DNA from: Obelidium mucronatum
Lineage: Eukaryota; Chytridiomycota; Chytridiomycetes; Chytridiales; Chytriomycetaceae
Length of the DNA stretch: 64,000 bases
Direction of reading: 5' to 3'
Assembly (NCBI GenBank): GCA_025765595.1
Contig: JAIVFH010000124.1
Span: forward strand, 27,162-91,161
Of the stretch, positions 12,634 to 23,085 are shown piece by piece. The stretch's first letter is position 1. Each line of letters starts with the position of its first letter. The notes under the pieces are model-generated. The model was not told the DNA's origin and did no database searches. It saw only the letters and a program-made list of their open reading frames with translations. A program made the translations under genes and the position numbers.

Positions 12634-13851
12634 ATGTGGTTTCTCGCTACCCTCGCTACATCCGTTATTGTGCTTGTTATTTACAGCGTACAGCTACCGG
12701 GTTTGTCCAGCCGACGTAGAAGAAGCGAACTGAAAGAAATAGCCCACAAAGTCGACGTTTTGCTGGATCGCTGCTTTGCACATCTCGTGGGTCTGGAGGA
12801 AGTATGCGCTCACAAAGATGTCTTTCTATTTTTACTAAACCGATCCTTCCGAGTCAGGTCCGAAAGGAACTGTCGAAATCTGGAGTTGGTTTCTTGTTGC
12901 GCGAAAAACGTCGTATGGAGGGCAAAAAACCTGGCGCGGGGAATGGTGATGATGCTCTGGATCATTTTATGGTTTTAGGCAAACCTGGCGTTGGGAAAAC
13001 CACTGTTGCCGAGGCTCTTGCAAAGTTCTTGATATCGGTATATGATTAAATGCACAATGCCTTCATCTTACTTTTCATTACCCTGGCTGGAAAGATTGGT
13101 CGTTGCGACAGGATGAAGAAAGTCTCACGAGCGGATTTAGTTGGTTCATACGTTGGCCAGACCGAGCGGAAGGCGAAAAAGATACTACAAAACAAAAAAA
13201 GTTGTATTATCATTGACGAAGCATACACGTTGTACCAGCCTGGCGCCTCTGGGTCTGATTACGGGAAAATAGCATTGGAAATCATCCTTCTAGCCATGTC
13301 GGCGAAAGACAATGATATTGTAGTCGTTTTCATTGGATACGAAGGGGCCATGCATGAAATGGGTAAAGTTAATGATGGCTTTTGGCGAAGAATCACCCAA
13401 TCACTGACGATACCAGATGTAAGGCGGCAAATTTTTCTCTTCTTCCTTAATCACATGAAATCAATAGCTTACCGCAGTTGTAATGGCTGCTATTTTCGAG
13501 AAAAAAGTGGAAACAAAATATCTCTCTCTGGCGCCAGATGTGACCACGAAATGGCTGGAAACCTTTTTTGAGGAGAATTTCAAAGCAGTTGGACAAAACC
13601 ATAATGGATCTCTGCCAGTCAAGTTACTTGGACATGCAACGCACTACTTGAATGCGAGAGTTGTCACAGAAGGTGACATGACGTTACGATTGACACGGTC
13701 GGATATTGAGAACGGTCGTGACGATTTGTTGTCGCAGTTTCGGATGTTGGACAGACATGTGGACTTTTCGGTGCATGTCTCTCAATTTTTCAAGAATTAT
13801 GGACAGCAACTAGTATTTGAGGGCATCCGGTGGGTTATTTGCGGCAAATAG
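12634..13851 (+). CDS. CbxX/CfxQ-type AAA+ ATPase with N-terminal membrane segment
   Basis: Four exons (12634-12801, 12858-13037, 13095-13418, 13468-13851) join in phase through introns of 56, 57 and 49 bp. The predicted protein of about 350 aa begins with a hydrophobic segment (MWFLATLATSVIVLVIYSVQL) followed by an Arg cluster, suggesting a membrane anchor. LVGLEEV opens the AAA domain; Walker A is GKPGVGKT, the pore-side motif is LVGSYVGQTERKA, Walker B is IIIDEAY, and the sensor region is VVVFIGYEGAM. This arrangement is that of the CbxX/CfxQ/SpoVK AAA family. The usual arginine-finger region is recognisable in GFWRRI. The C-terminal 125 aa are less familiar. It lies just outside the KDZ right TIR. 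The substrate is unknown. Confidence 0.75.
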
Positions 13852-14057
13852 CGGAGGCCTGCGGTTAAAGGAACTGCTCGGATTGGAAATAAAGAATATT
13901 TTATAATGAGCTGAAGTCAACGGGCCAAACTACAGTTTCGACGGTTTTTTCTGTTCAAGGGATCTAAGCCGCAGATTGGTTGCATTTCAATGATGCTGGG
14001 AAAGCTCGGTCTTGGCGAAACACCTTGTCTGACATCTCTGTCTTGAGACAAGCTTTC

Positions 14058-14585
14058 TCAGGAAGAGGAAGGAATTACTTGGGCAAGACAAAAAAAGGCG
14101 AAACAGCCAAGATTTATTTCTCGTTCAAGACGCACTTCTTTTGTAAGAACCTTGATATTTGCCTCATCCACATAGTCAGCACATAACTGCAGAACGAGCT
14201 GCTTCGCGAAATTCTTGGTTTCGAGCGACAAGACTCCGCACAATGACCAAGCAGCTTCGATTTCGTTTTGAAGAACCGCATCAAAATGCTCTCTCAAACC
14301 ATCCAATGCCATGAACTTTTTCGCAGCACAAGTGACTTGTTCAATTACCAACTCATTCCAAGCCGTTGCTGCCAATGAATTTGTTGGCGTTTTCGCTTCT
14401 GCCGTTGGTATTTGATGTTCGATGTCGGTTTTGAGCAGTTGAACAGTTGAAAAAGCTTACCTTTCTTACCAAGACCCAATTGACGAGAGCGAATTTCTAA
14501 TACTCTCAAAATGAGTTTAGATTGGGCGAGTTTCATATTGTCTTTCTTCAACCAAGGAACTCCTTGCAAGGCTTCACGAACGCGT
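14058..14585 (-). pseudogene. 3' half of a resident gene split by gypsy insertion and inversion
   Basis: The reverse strand reads REALQGVPWLKKDNMKLAQSK from the gypsy boundary (14585), with an intron at 14399-14460. It continues through EQVTCAAKKFMALDGLREHFD to a stop at 14058. The frame is open up to the 5-bp gypsy target duplication (cgcgt, 14581-14585). The matching 5' half lies at 23037-24134 on the + strand, ending at the other copy of the duplication. Reading across the two copies gives one uninterrupted frame around the junction, so both pieces were once one gene. No known domain is recognised; the C-terminal part looks helical. As arranged now the gene cannot make its full product. 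Confidence 0.6.
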
Positions 14586-14783
14586 TGAGGTGTCTGTTAT
14601 TGTATGGAGGAGGAGCGAGGGGAGTGAACGATGACGTCCTTTGGAACTTTTGGGATTTATTATTGCACACAATGCTAATAAATATAACAGACAAATAGAA
14701 TAACAAATATAACTAGACGGTAGCGGGAATAAATAGAAGGATAAGTAGTGTCAGTAATAAAGGTGGTAATGAGGGATACGACA
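14586..14783 (-). repeat. Gypsy 3' LTR, 198 bp
   Basis: Near-identical in reverse to 24135-24332. Starts TGTCGTATCCC and ends ACACCTCA in element orientation. The boundary is set by the shared CCTCA and by the cgcgt target duplication outside it. Confidence 0.85.
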
Positions 14784-14825
14784 TCACCCCCCCAGATTGT
14801 GAGTTGAGAGTTAAGTTGTTGGGAG

Positions 14826-15507
14826 TTAAATAGTAGGGGATTTTTGTTTGCGTTTGGTGAGGTCTTTTTTGTGAAAGTCGCTGATGATTGTTGTGTTTTG
14901 GAAGTGGGAGTGTGGTACCCACTCGTTGTAGGAGTCGTCGAAGTTCTTCCAAGAGACTAGGTATTCCTTTTCCTGCGTTGGGCTTGTTCTAAATGCGTGG
15001 ATTTTGGAGACTTCGGCTGTGGGTAGGAATGTAGTGTGTGCAGAGATTAGCTTTAATTGGTGTGGTGCGTAGTTACGGCTGAGTGGTGATCCGTCTGCGT
15101 CCAGTAGCTGATAAGTGGCGTTGCGTGTTTGCTTGATCACTCTGTATGGCCCTTCGTAACGCGGTTCGGTTTTGCTTTCGCGGACGTCGGGTTTCGCCAT
15201 AACGTAGGAGTTCAGAGGGAATAATTCGTCTTTCACGTTGAACTTTTTGTTGTATTTCTCTCGCATGATGGCTTGGTAGCGGCGGGTTGTGGCAGCAATC
15301 TCCGGGTAGACAAGGTCGTGCATATGGTCGCAACGTGCTTGAAGTTCTTCGAGTGATAGGTTTCTTTGTTGATCGAATGAGTAGTCTGTGAATGTGTTTG
15401 CTGTCCTTGCAAACATTAGACTAAAGGGGCTAGATTTATGTGTGCGTGATATGTTTAGGTTAATAAATAGTTGTGACCATGGAACTAATTTATCCCAATG
15501 TGTGAGG
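14826..15507 (-). pseudogene. Gypsy integrase C-terminal part with chromodomain
   Basis: From THWDKLVPWSQLF the frame continues through SPFSLMFARTAN, the GPY-like EPRYEGPYRVIKQ and DADGSPLSRNYAPHQLKL. It ends with a chromodomain (EKEYLVSWKNFDDSYNEWVP). A chromodomain at the integrase C-terminus is typical of chromoviruses, a Ty3/gypsy clade, and is thought to guide insertion to marked chromatin. The upstream part of pol is on the other side of the inversion (ends 29514). The stop is at 14826. Confidence 0.8.
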
Positions 15508-15565
15508 TGACAATGGTGCGGAGGAAGATGCAACCGCAGCATCGGAATTTGGGATTGCAACATGG

Positions 15566-18500
15566 GTGTCAGACGAAGTCGCTAAGAAAATAGAAAACCT
15601 AAAGACAGTAATGGTGAATAGCGATTTAAGATTTAGAATAGCTTCACTTATCAAAAGTTTGACTAAAGACCAACAATCGCAAACAGGAACAAGAAGAACA
15701 AAGACTTCTGAAGAAAGAGAGATTGCCCAAAGCGGCAAGATTAGAGAAAAGGCAAGAAAAGTCAATTGGAATGAATTCCATGAGATTGCTCACCTCTCAA
15801 ATCAGCTCTTGAAAGATTCCATAAACGCGAAGATGGTGGTGGGGGTCGAAATTGATAAGTCAAAGAAGGCTAATTCGACAACGAAATCGAATAAAGTGTC
15901 TTTGGAAAACTGTAATAGAAAAGAATGTGTTAGTTGTGCCCTAGGAAAAGCACATAGAGAAAAGATTTACAGTCGCGTTGAAGGCAAAGCAACACGAATA
16001 GGCGAAAGAGTTCACATCGATAGCATAAAATTACCTTGCAAATCTTTAAACCGAGAAGAATGGGCAGTGCTCATTGTAGATGAATTTTCGAGATACGCGG
16101 TCATCAGATTTTGCCGCGGAAAAGGAGATATAACAGAAACTATAATAGAAGAATTGTTAAGATGGGAAGAGAAACACGAAATGCACATCAGAGAAATTAG
16201 AAGTGATGAAGGCAAAGAAATCGTGAATAAGGAATTAAGAGAAGCGTTCGCTCGAAACGAACGAAGGCCACTCTCAACCCAATTCACTCCTAGCCCACCT
16301 TATACAAAAGAAATGAACGGACTAGTTGAAAGACTGGTTAGAACAATGAAAGACTGCGTAATTACAATGTTAATTCACTCACGTCTGACAAAAGTTCTCG
16401 TCAAAGAAGCCGCGACGACGTTCATAAATTATAGAAATAAATTAGTACACAAACAGGCTGGTTACCCAGAAGTGGGGAAGTACTCACCATATTATTTATG
16501 GGAAGGAAAACCCGCAAGAATAAACAGGGAATTACCATTTGGATGCCAAGTGACGATATTCCAGGACCACGACCAACGAGACACAGTTTGGAGTGACCGT
16601 GGAGTACCTGGAATATATTTGGGGTTAGAAGGAAACTCAATATATAGAGTCTATGACCTCACGTCGCGTAGAATAACCAAGGCGTTTAACGTCGTGGGCC
16701 ATCCAGATAGATTTCCTGGTCTAATTAGAAAATTAGATAATAGATTAGAAGGAATAGCGGACCCGCTAAGCCACTACCCACCTCTTCACGCACCGCTCTC
16801 CCAGAAGGAAGTGGATGAAATATGGCGTGATGAGAAAACAGATGTGGAAGAAATGATAGAAGATACAAACGTACCTGAAACGCGTTATAATCTTAGACCG
16901 AGACCGCTGAGAGAAGGAATTCCAGAATCAACGAGTACTACGATTCAGGGGAGGAATGAAGATGAGAGTCTTTCACCCGAAGTAGGAAACACTGAAATAA
17001 AAGAATTGGAAAAGACTCACAGTGGAATCGAAAGTACAGTTGAAGAGAAAATAGACGAAACTGTAAAAGACATAGTGGAGTTAGCACCAGAACTAGTAAT
17101 CCCACACCCAAAAGACATAGAATGGGAAGATGGAGATATAAATCTAAGCGAAGATGAAGAGAACTCAACTGTTGGGGACTCTGACTTCGAAGACAATCTT
17201 GCTGAAGGCGAAACAGCAAGAATACCGCTAGAACCAGAAAAATCAGATAAAATCCATATGGTCCAATGGGATCCTGAAGGATTAGAAGAAATATTAGATA
17301 AATGGGGAATAACCAGAAGATTAAAAGCAAAAGGCGAAAGTGAGAAACTTAACGCGTTTATGCTGACAGTCCAGAATAAGATCGAGAGAGATATTCCTGA
17401 GAACAAAGGTTTTAGACAGAAACTCGAAAAGAGAATTAATCACAAAGTCAAGAAAAGAAACGTACTTAGAATAAGAGCGTTCTTGACAGATCCTGTGATG
17501 AGACCGATAGTTGAGAACGCTATCGCCGAGTCGGTACAACCGTTCAAAGAGACAAATCCTTTCCCTGACGAAAAGATCATGATTGATGATTTAGAACCAG
17601 TCCCTCAATCATTGAATCAGGCGAAGAAGTCTAAATATTGGTTAAAATGGCTAGAGGCGATGAAGCTAGAGATGAACTCACACTATGAGATGAAAACCTT
17701 CGGATATATAAAACGATCACAGGTTCGTGACGGAAAACGCCTGCTGAGAAGCAAGTGGGTGTTCGACTACAAACTAGATATGGCGAACGGATGTTTGCTG
17801 AAGTTCAAAGCTAGGTTAGTCGCAGTCGGATCATCCCAAGAGTACGGGATAGACTATACAGAGACTTACGCTCCTGTAATCAGAAAAGAGTCATTGCGGG
17901 TGATGATCGCTATGTCAGAACTGTATGACTGGCACATCGCGCAACTTGACGTTTCAGTCGCTTTTCTTTACGGCGATCTGAAAGAAAGAAACTTTATGCG
18001 AGCACCAGAAATGTTCCCGCAGTATGGACCTGATGGAGAAAGCCTAGTATGCGAAATATTTAGATCGCTATACGGGTTGCATCAGTCTGCGAAAGAATGG
18101 AACGATGTGCTTACAGCGTTTCTAAAGGAGAACGGTTATAACCAAAGTCAAAAGGATTTATGTTTATTTCACAAATACGATAAAGAAACAAAAGTATTCG
18201 TATTAGTTTATGTTGACGATTTCTTAGTTGATGTCTTCGAGTAAAGAAATACTCAAAGAACTGAAAGAGAACAATCGGAAAGCGATTCAACATAAAAGAC
18301 CTCGGAGATGCAAAACACTGTGATTGGGATGCACTACGAAAAGATTAATAATAAGAAATATAACGGCTCTTGGATTGGTCAATCTGAGTATTGCCGCGAA
18401 CTATTATTAAAGATGAACATGTGGAATAAAACAGTAAATGGTAAAACCGTACCTATAGAAATAAAGAAAACTCCGATGTCTCCAGGATGGGAGCACTGAC

Positions 18501-19307
18501 GAGAAAAGTAAACTCCTAAGTAAGGAGAAGAACTCAGAATACAGGTCAGCGGTGATGAGCTTAATGTACTTAGCTGGACACACGCGACCCGATATAGTGT
18601 TTGCAGTCCATGTACTATCGCAGTATCAGAATGATGCACGCGAAGAAGACTGGAAGGCGCTGCTACACTTGTGCAGGTATCTGAGAGGAACATATGATTA
18701 TGGGATTTTCTATCGAAAGTCAAAGAACCCACCAATCTTATTTCCGACAGATGAATCGCTAGATCAATGGTTGCAGATGGAGTTTGGCGATATCGTAGGA
18801 TACGCAGACGCCAGTTTTGCGATGTCAAAGGGAAGAAAATCCAGATCAGGATATCTCTTCATGATGTCGTCAGCGATCGTATCTTGGTATAGTAAGAAAC
18901 AGTCAGTAGTAGCGCTGTCTTCAACAGAAGCGGAGTTTTACTCACTGTCTGAGGCAATAAAGGAAGCCCTCTGGTACAGACACGTACTGGAGGAGATCGG
19001 CTACCCGATAGAAAAGCCTACAGTAATAAACCAAGATAATAAGTCAACGATTGCAGTGGCAACAAACCCAAAGCACCATGCGATGATGAAGCACATTGAC
19101 ATTAGAGGCAACTTTATTCGTGATCATTTAAAGAAAAAGGCCGTTGAGCTGATATATTGCCCAACAGAAGACATGATCGCGGATATAATGACTAAAGCGC
19201 TGCCAGCGACGCAGCACAGAAAGATAGTCTCTCTAATGGGCATGAGGTCCCTCGCAGACTTACAGTTAAGAAGTCCGATTCGAGCTTTCACAGAACGCAA
19301 GTTCTGA
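15566..19307 (+). pseudogene. Copia integrase-RT-RNase H polyprotein, frameshifted
   Basis: The open part 15566-18244 contains the integrase zinc finger end (ECVSCALGKAHREK), the first catalytic Asp in VHIDSIKL, IREIRSDEGKEIV (second Asp) and the RT core with KSKWVF-like WVFDYKLDM and LVYVDDFL. Just after YVDD an indel relative to the 51421 copy shifts the frame. Two more indels follow near 18318 and 18496. RNase H resumes at 18552-19307 (YADASFAMSKGRKS, SSTEAEFYSLSEA). This copy keeps the 254-bp integrase segment that the 51421 copy has lost. Confidence 0.85.
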
Positions 19308-19510
19308 GATCGTCCTATAGTTATTGTTTTTATCCTTTATAGACGAAGAGTAGAGGTTTTTCGATAGACTATAGATTGAGTTTTAGGAGTTGGGTCGTAC
19401 CCATCGTGGCTGACGCCTGTTTTTCGATCTCCTGAGAGGAGACTCCTAGAATGAGATAGAGCGAAATTAGAAAGCTCTGACGGTGTATCGATATTCACCT
19501 TGAGGGGAGG

Positions 19511-19841
19511 TGTTGAAGGTAGATAACCTTTATTGATATACAAGCTTAGAATTCGAGACACGTCAACGTCAAGTTTATTACGTAAGAAAACACAAGAAAC
19601 TCCAAGTCTACCCAAGCTTCAGTTCCATCTTTGTAACCGTAAACCACTGGAGACAAGCGAATTAGTAATCAAGACGCGAGGTGGGAAAAGGGGACAAAAT
19701 GGAATATAAAAGTGAAACAACCTGAAACGGGGTTATAAAAGGAGGTGTACGTTCTAATAATAAACTACTGATAGTTCCCAGAAATGTATTACAACTCACC
19801 TCCAGTGCAGAACAAAGGACCCGAAGACGCAGGGTCCAACA
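19511..19841 (+). repeat. Copia 3' LTR, 331 bp
   Basis: Begins TGTTGAAGG after a purine tract (gaggggagg) and ends GGTCCAACA. It is followed by atgtc, one half of the inversion-separated target duplication. Confidence 0.9.
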
Positions 19842-20300
19842 ATGTCAATCCCGCAGAATTGGCTTGTCTTGGTTTTTTGAATGACAATGCCACCAGCAAA
19901 ATTCCCTTCACTTTTAAATTCTATCTGGGAAAGCCTGTGATGATAACAAAGCGTATTCCAGATTTGGAGCACTTGAAGATCTTTGCCAAGGGTTTATATG
20001 TAGCTTTCTCTCAAAGACATTGATATCCATAAGACTTGTGCAAAAACTTTCCATGGCTTATTCAAGAAAGTTCTGGCCCCCCCAAAAAATTTGAAGACAA
20101 GATGATTCGTCTCATTAATTTGGTACAACTGCCGGATTATACTGCCAATCATATTATACAGTCCTTCCATCAATGGAAAGACGAGCTTTTGCTCTTGCTC
20201 TTTCTTAAGTATCAACTCGGTTTTATGCAGTACTATTCTTTAAAAGTTCTAAAAAAAATTCTAAAAAGGTCCTAGCGGATGGCTTGCCACCGCACCTCAG
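19842..20300 (+). pseudogene. Resident gene fragment, helicase-like, split from 30478-30620
   Basis: From the copia target duplication the + strand reads VNPAELACLGFLNDNATSK, then a segment containing FYLGKPVMITKRIPDLEH, and stops near 20023. The GKPVMIT stretch resembles the C-terminal region of PIF1-type helicases, but that is a weak match by eye. Joining the reverse of 30478-30560 to this piece at the gacat duplication extends the frame upstream (MDLAWKKQLVCYQ). A second open stretch at 20036-20275 (PPKKFEDKMIRLINLVQ) has a relative at 22380-22580. The fragment ends in a 19-bp block (20261-20279) that is repeated at 22662-22680. Confidence 0.4.
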
Positions 20301-22322
20301 TTTTTCATAGTCGCCCTTTCCGAAGTTCTTCTGGTCGTAGGAAGCCACTGCCAAATCAAACTGTTGGAGGACATTTGAACAATTGTAGCTTGTTACATTT
20401 CTCAAGATGTCCACAATCATTTCATGGTAAGTCACATCTCGATATTAGTCTTGCAACGTCGCGTCCATTAATTATTTTGCCTTGGACACGGCTTTACTAT
20501 CTGCCTTGCACCACTCAACCTTGTTGTTGCGTTCAATCCCATCTTGGATTTCTTTGAACTGCTCCAATTCATTTTTCTGGTTGACCGCCAAGATTTCCAT
20601 TTCAGATTCAATATCCTGAATAGCAATCGCGATTGGGCCTGGCGTTTCGACTGCGGTAAGTCTTCTCTCTCCTGCCTCATTCTGAACCACTTGGACAACT
20701 AATTGCCCTGTGTGTTCTAAAGAACTTGGATAAATCTGTGGAGGAGTCAACTTAGCGTAGGCGAGTCTTTTCTTAAACTCTCCAATTCTTCTAATCAGAT
20801 TTGTCTTTTCCGCCAGCTGTCTTTCGACCATCGCTGTTCTACGGGGAACGGTCTTATCCATCAAATTAATGATGGTGTCACCCGTAGTTCTGTATATCTT
20901 GTCAAAGAAGCCAAAGACTTTGACTTTCTCATGGGTTTGCTTAACCCAAGCGTCAACAGTCATTCTTTCAACAGCCGTAGCGGCAGTCAAGATGAGTTCG
21001 GTCTTCATTTTAACTAGTTCTGAATCTTTTTCTTTCAGGTCTGGGAGGTCTGTTTTCTCAATGTTTTTGATACTTTCAAAAGTTTTCCTCAAAACATCAA
21101 TTGTTCTCTCAATACCGTAAGTTTTGATTGGTTTATATTGTTATTTTATTCCGATTGTTCTTTTCTTTGTCTTTATAAACAATGGAGGCCTTTTTAACAA
21201 CAAACAACCTTTCAAACCATCAAGTCTTTTGGTTTCCCAAATCTGAGGTTCTTTTGGTCTGCCAACTTTAGGTCTTAGTTGGTTATTCCTCACAACTTTA
21301 GGTCTTAGTTGGTGAGGGCCTTTGATCTTAAGTCTACTAAGACTTTTTATCATCTTTGTGTTAGACCCTGCGTCTTCAGGTCCTGTGGTCTGCACTGGAG
21401 GTGAGTCCTATATCATTTCTGGGAACTATCAGTCCTTTATGTTGATTTGCGGCGAGCTAATGTAAGCTTTATGTGGTTAATTGTTTGTCAGGAGACAAGT
21501 TGTTATCTTTTTCCCTGCCACAAATTCCGCTTTTAAAGCGTTTTACTGTTGCTTTAGTCTTTTACATGGTCCCATTGAGACCTGTTGAGGTTGAAAACCT
21601 CGTATCCCATTTGCCCATTGAGGCGGTGCATCAACTTGACATGGCTATTTCCAATTGAGGGAAATTAGTGAAGGGGAAATTTATCGCCGTCTGACGGCGT
21701 TAATACTCAATAATAAAGGTTACATTTACAAAATGTCTTCATCTTTCTACATGTGAGCAGCTGATAAAAACCAAATGCCGCCAAGGTCCAAAAGCATAAC
21801 CCATCTCTGGTTAAGGCGTCCCTTCATCTCGGCAGCGCACGGCCGATGTATTATGGTGTTTTGGTTTGGAAAGCATGCAGGAAAGATGTGTTTGGGGCAG
21901 CGGTCAAGGCGCTTGCTTAGAAATCGTTATGCCCCAGGTTCGAATCATGGAAACTCCTTTTATTCTAACAATAAAGATTCGGGTTGAATTATTCAATACG
22001 TACAACTTATAGTTTATTTCTAATCTCTGTTAAGTAGTGCAAGTGATATTGTATCTTTATGCGTAATACTCAACAGTTTATTATTAAAACGTACACCTCC
22101 TTTTAAACCCCGATTCAGGTTGTTTCACTTTTATAGTCCATTTTGTCCCCTTTTCCCACCTCGCGTCTTTATTTTTAATACACTTGTCTCCAGTGGTTTA
22201 CAGTTAACAAAGATGGAACTTAAGCTGGTAGACTTGGAGTTTTCTTGTGTATTCTTACGTAATAAACTTGACGTGTTCGAATTCTAAGCTTGTATATCAA
22301 TAAAGGTTAGCTACCTTCAACA
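20301..22322 (-). mobile_element. Copia element, 5' fragment with interrupted LTR
   Basis: Reverse-strand copy of the copia 5' LTR and gag. The LTR is in two parts (about 22071-22322 and 21379-21437) separated by a 633-bp insertion. Gag runs from about 21395 down to 20301, to the equivalent of 52846 in the 51421 copy. It has lost frame near 20470 and in other places (ORFs 21395-21141, 21092-20472, 20435-20223). Another gag fragment starting at the same element coordinate is at 40593. Confidence 0.8.
21438..22070 (+). mobile_element. Insertion in copia LTR with tRNA-Ser-like head (SINE candidate)
   Basis: This 633-bp stretch interrupts the LTR between ctatcagt and tttatta. At about 21893-21960 it has RNA polymerase III-like boxes: an A-box-like ggggcagcggtcaagg, a TTAGAAA loop as in tRNA-Ser(AGA), and the B box GGTTCGAATC. 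The anticodon stem is broken, so it is not a working tRNA gene. No poly-A tail or clear target duplication is seen. A 15-base palindrome (cgccgtctgacggcg) lies near 21686. Confidence 0.45.
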
Positions 22323-22706
22323 GACTGCCCCAATTTTAACCCGCAAACCTTCTACATTGCATTATCAAGAGTTCGTAAATTGTCAGGTATTAGACTTCCT
22401 GCCAAAATAACTCCTCATTATGCTCGAAAGCTCAGGCCACCGAAAAAGTTTGTGGCGGAAATGGTCTGTTTGATAAATATGGTGACTGTCCCTGTCCCTG
22501 AATATGCCTGCCCAGCCATATTTGTTGCCTTCAACAGTTGGAAAGAAGAGCAGCATCTGTTTTCTACCCCTTTTTTCTGATTCCATTCTTAATGGATTCA
22601 TTTTTTTCTCTGATTACTTCTATTCACATAAATACATTTTATTGCATTTGTCCCCAGTAAGCTAAAAAGGTCCTAGCGGAGGACAACGGCACAAACGCAC
22701 CTCAGT
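22323..22706 (+). other. Paralogous relative of the 20036-20300 segment
   Basis: The + strand frame 22380-22580 (LRPPKKFVAEMVCLINMV, then AFNSWKEEQ) resembles 20060-20200 (GPPKKFEDKMIRLINLV, SFHQWKDE). Both are followed by the identical 19-bp block ctaaaaaggtcctagcgga and a further cgcacctcagt. The coding similarity is partial while the non-coding block is exact, so the block may be a conserved end of a repeat family. Function unknown. Confidence 0.35.
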
Positions 22707-22716
22707 CTTTTATTGA

Positions 22717-23085
22717 CTATCTGGTTCTAAAATTTTCTGCCGTGTCATCAGATGGCCAGTATGTGTTGATTATTCTGATGGTACCTTCACTGAATGTGAG
22801 TGTCATCGAAATTAGGCTTGCCTTTGCCTTTTCACATTTTGTGAAGTGTCTACTCCATTTATCTGTTATAATGATTCCGGTACCTGCTGCTTTTTGTGTG
22901 GTGCCTGTTGCGTTCCGAAAGCCATGAACCAGTGAGTGTGGATACTGTCCAATACTTAACATACAAATCAGTCCATAATGGAAGCAAGAAAAGGTATCTT
23001 TCTTGGCGTAAGTAATCGATTTGTTGTTGGTTTTGGTTGTTGAATGACACTGTTCATGCATCAAAACAAATAGAGAATGCAACAT
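22717..23085 (-). pseudogene. Endonuclease/exonuclease/phosphatase-like fragment
   Basis: The reverse-strand frame contains AAGTGIIITDKWSRHF, KASLISMTLTFSEG and TIRIINTYWPSDD. This pattern is that of the AP-endonuclease-like (EEP) domain found in non-LTR retrotransposons and in some helicase-linked elements. It stops at 22717, well before the second half of the domain. The upstream 130 residues are not recognisable. A neighbouring helicase-like fragment (19842-20023) would fit a Helentron-like or PIF1-EEP locus, but this is only a suggestion. Confidence 0.45.

Larger units (their letters stand above)
14586..15507 (-). mobile_element. Ty3/gypsy element, 3' half (integrase end plus 3' LTR)
   Basis: Reverse-strand order is integrase C-terminus with chromodomain, polypurine tract (tgggggggtga, about 14784-14794) and 3' LTR (14586-14783). 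Its outer flank cgcgt matches, in reverse, the flank of the 5' LTR at 24135. Its inner break falls exactly where the integrase of the 24135-29514 copy stops, so the two are halves of one element. Confidence 0.85.
15508..19841 (+). mobile_element. Ty1/copia element, 3' half (integrase to 3' LTR)
   Basis: Closely similar to the fuller copy at 51421-58692. The match begins at the equivalent of 54617 and runs through integrase, reverse transcriptase and RNase H to a 331-bp 3' LTR. The flank after the LTR, atgtc, is the reverse complement of the gacat that flanks the 5' LTR at 30147-30477. Those two pieces therefore belonged to one insertion. About 2.2 kb of gag/protease (equivalent of 52386-54616) is missing at the break. 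Confidence 0.85.

Noticed and set aside
15508..19841. Copia insertion directly into the gypsy integrase
   Set aside because: The junction is with internal copia sequence, not an LTR, at both sites; the inversion with matched target duplications explains it better.
21893..21960. Functional tRNA-Ser gene
   Set aside because: The anticodon and acceptor stems do not pair although the A and B boxes are present; treated as tRNA-derived.
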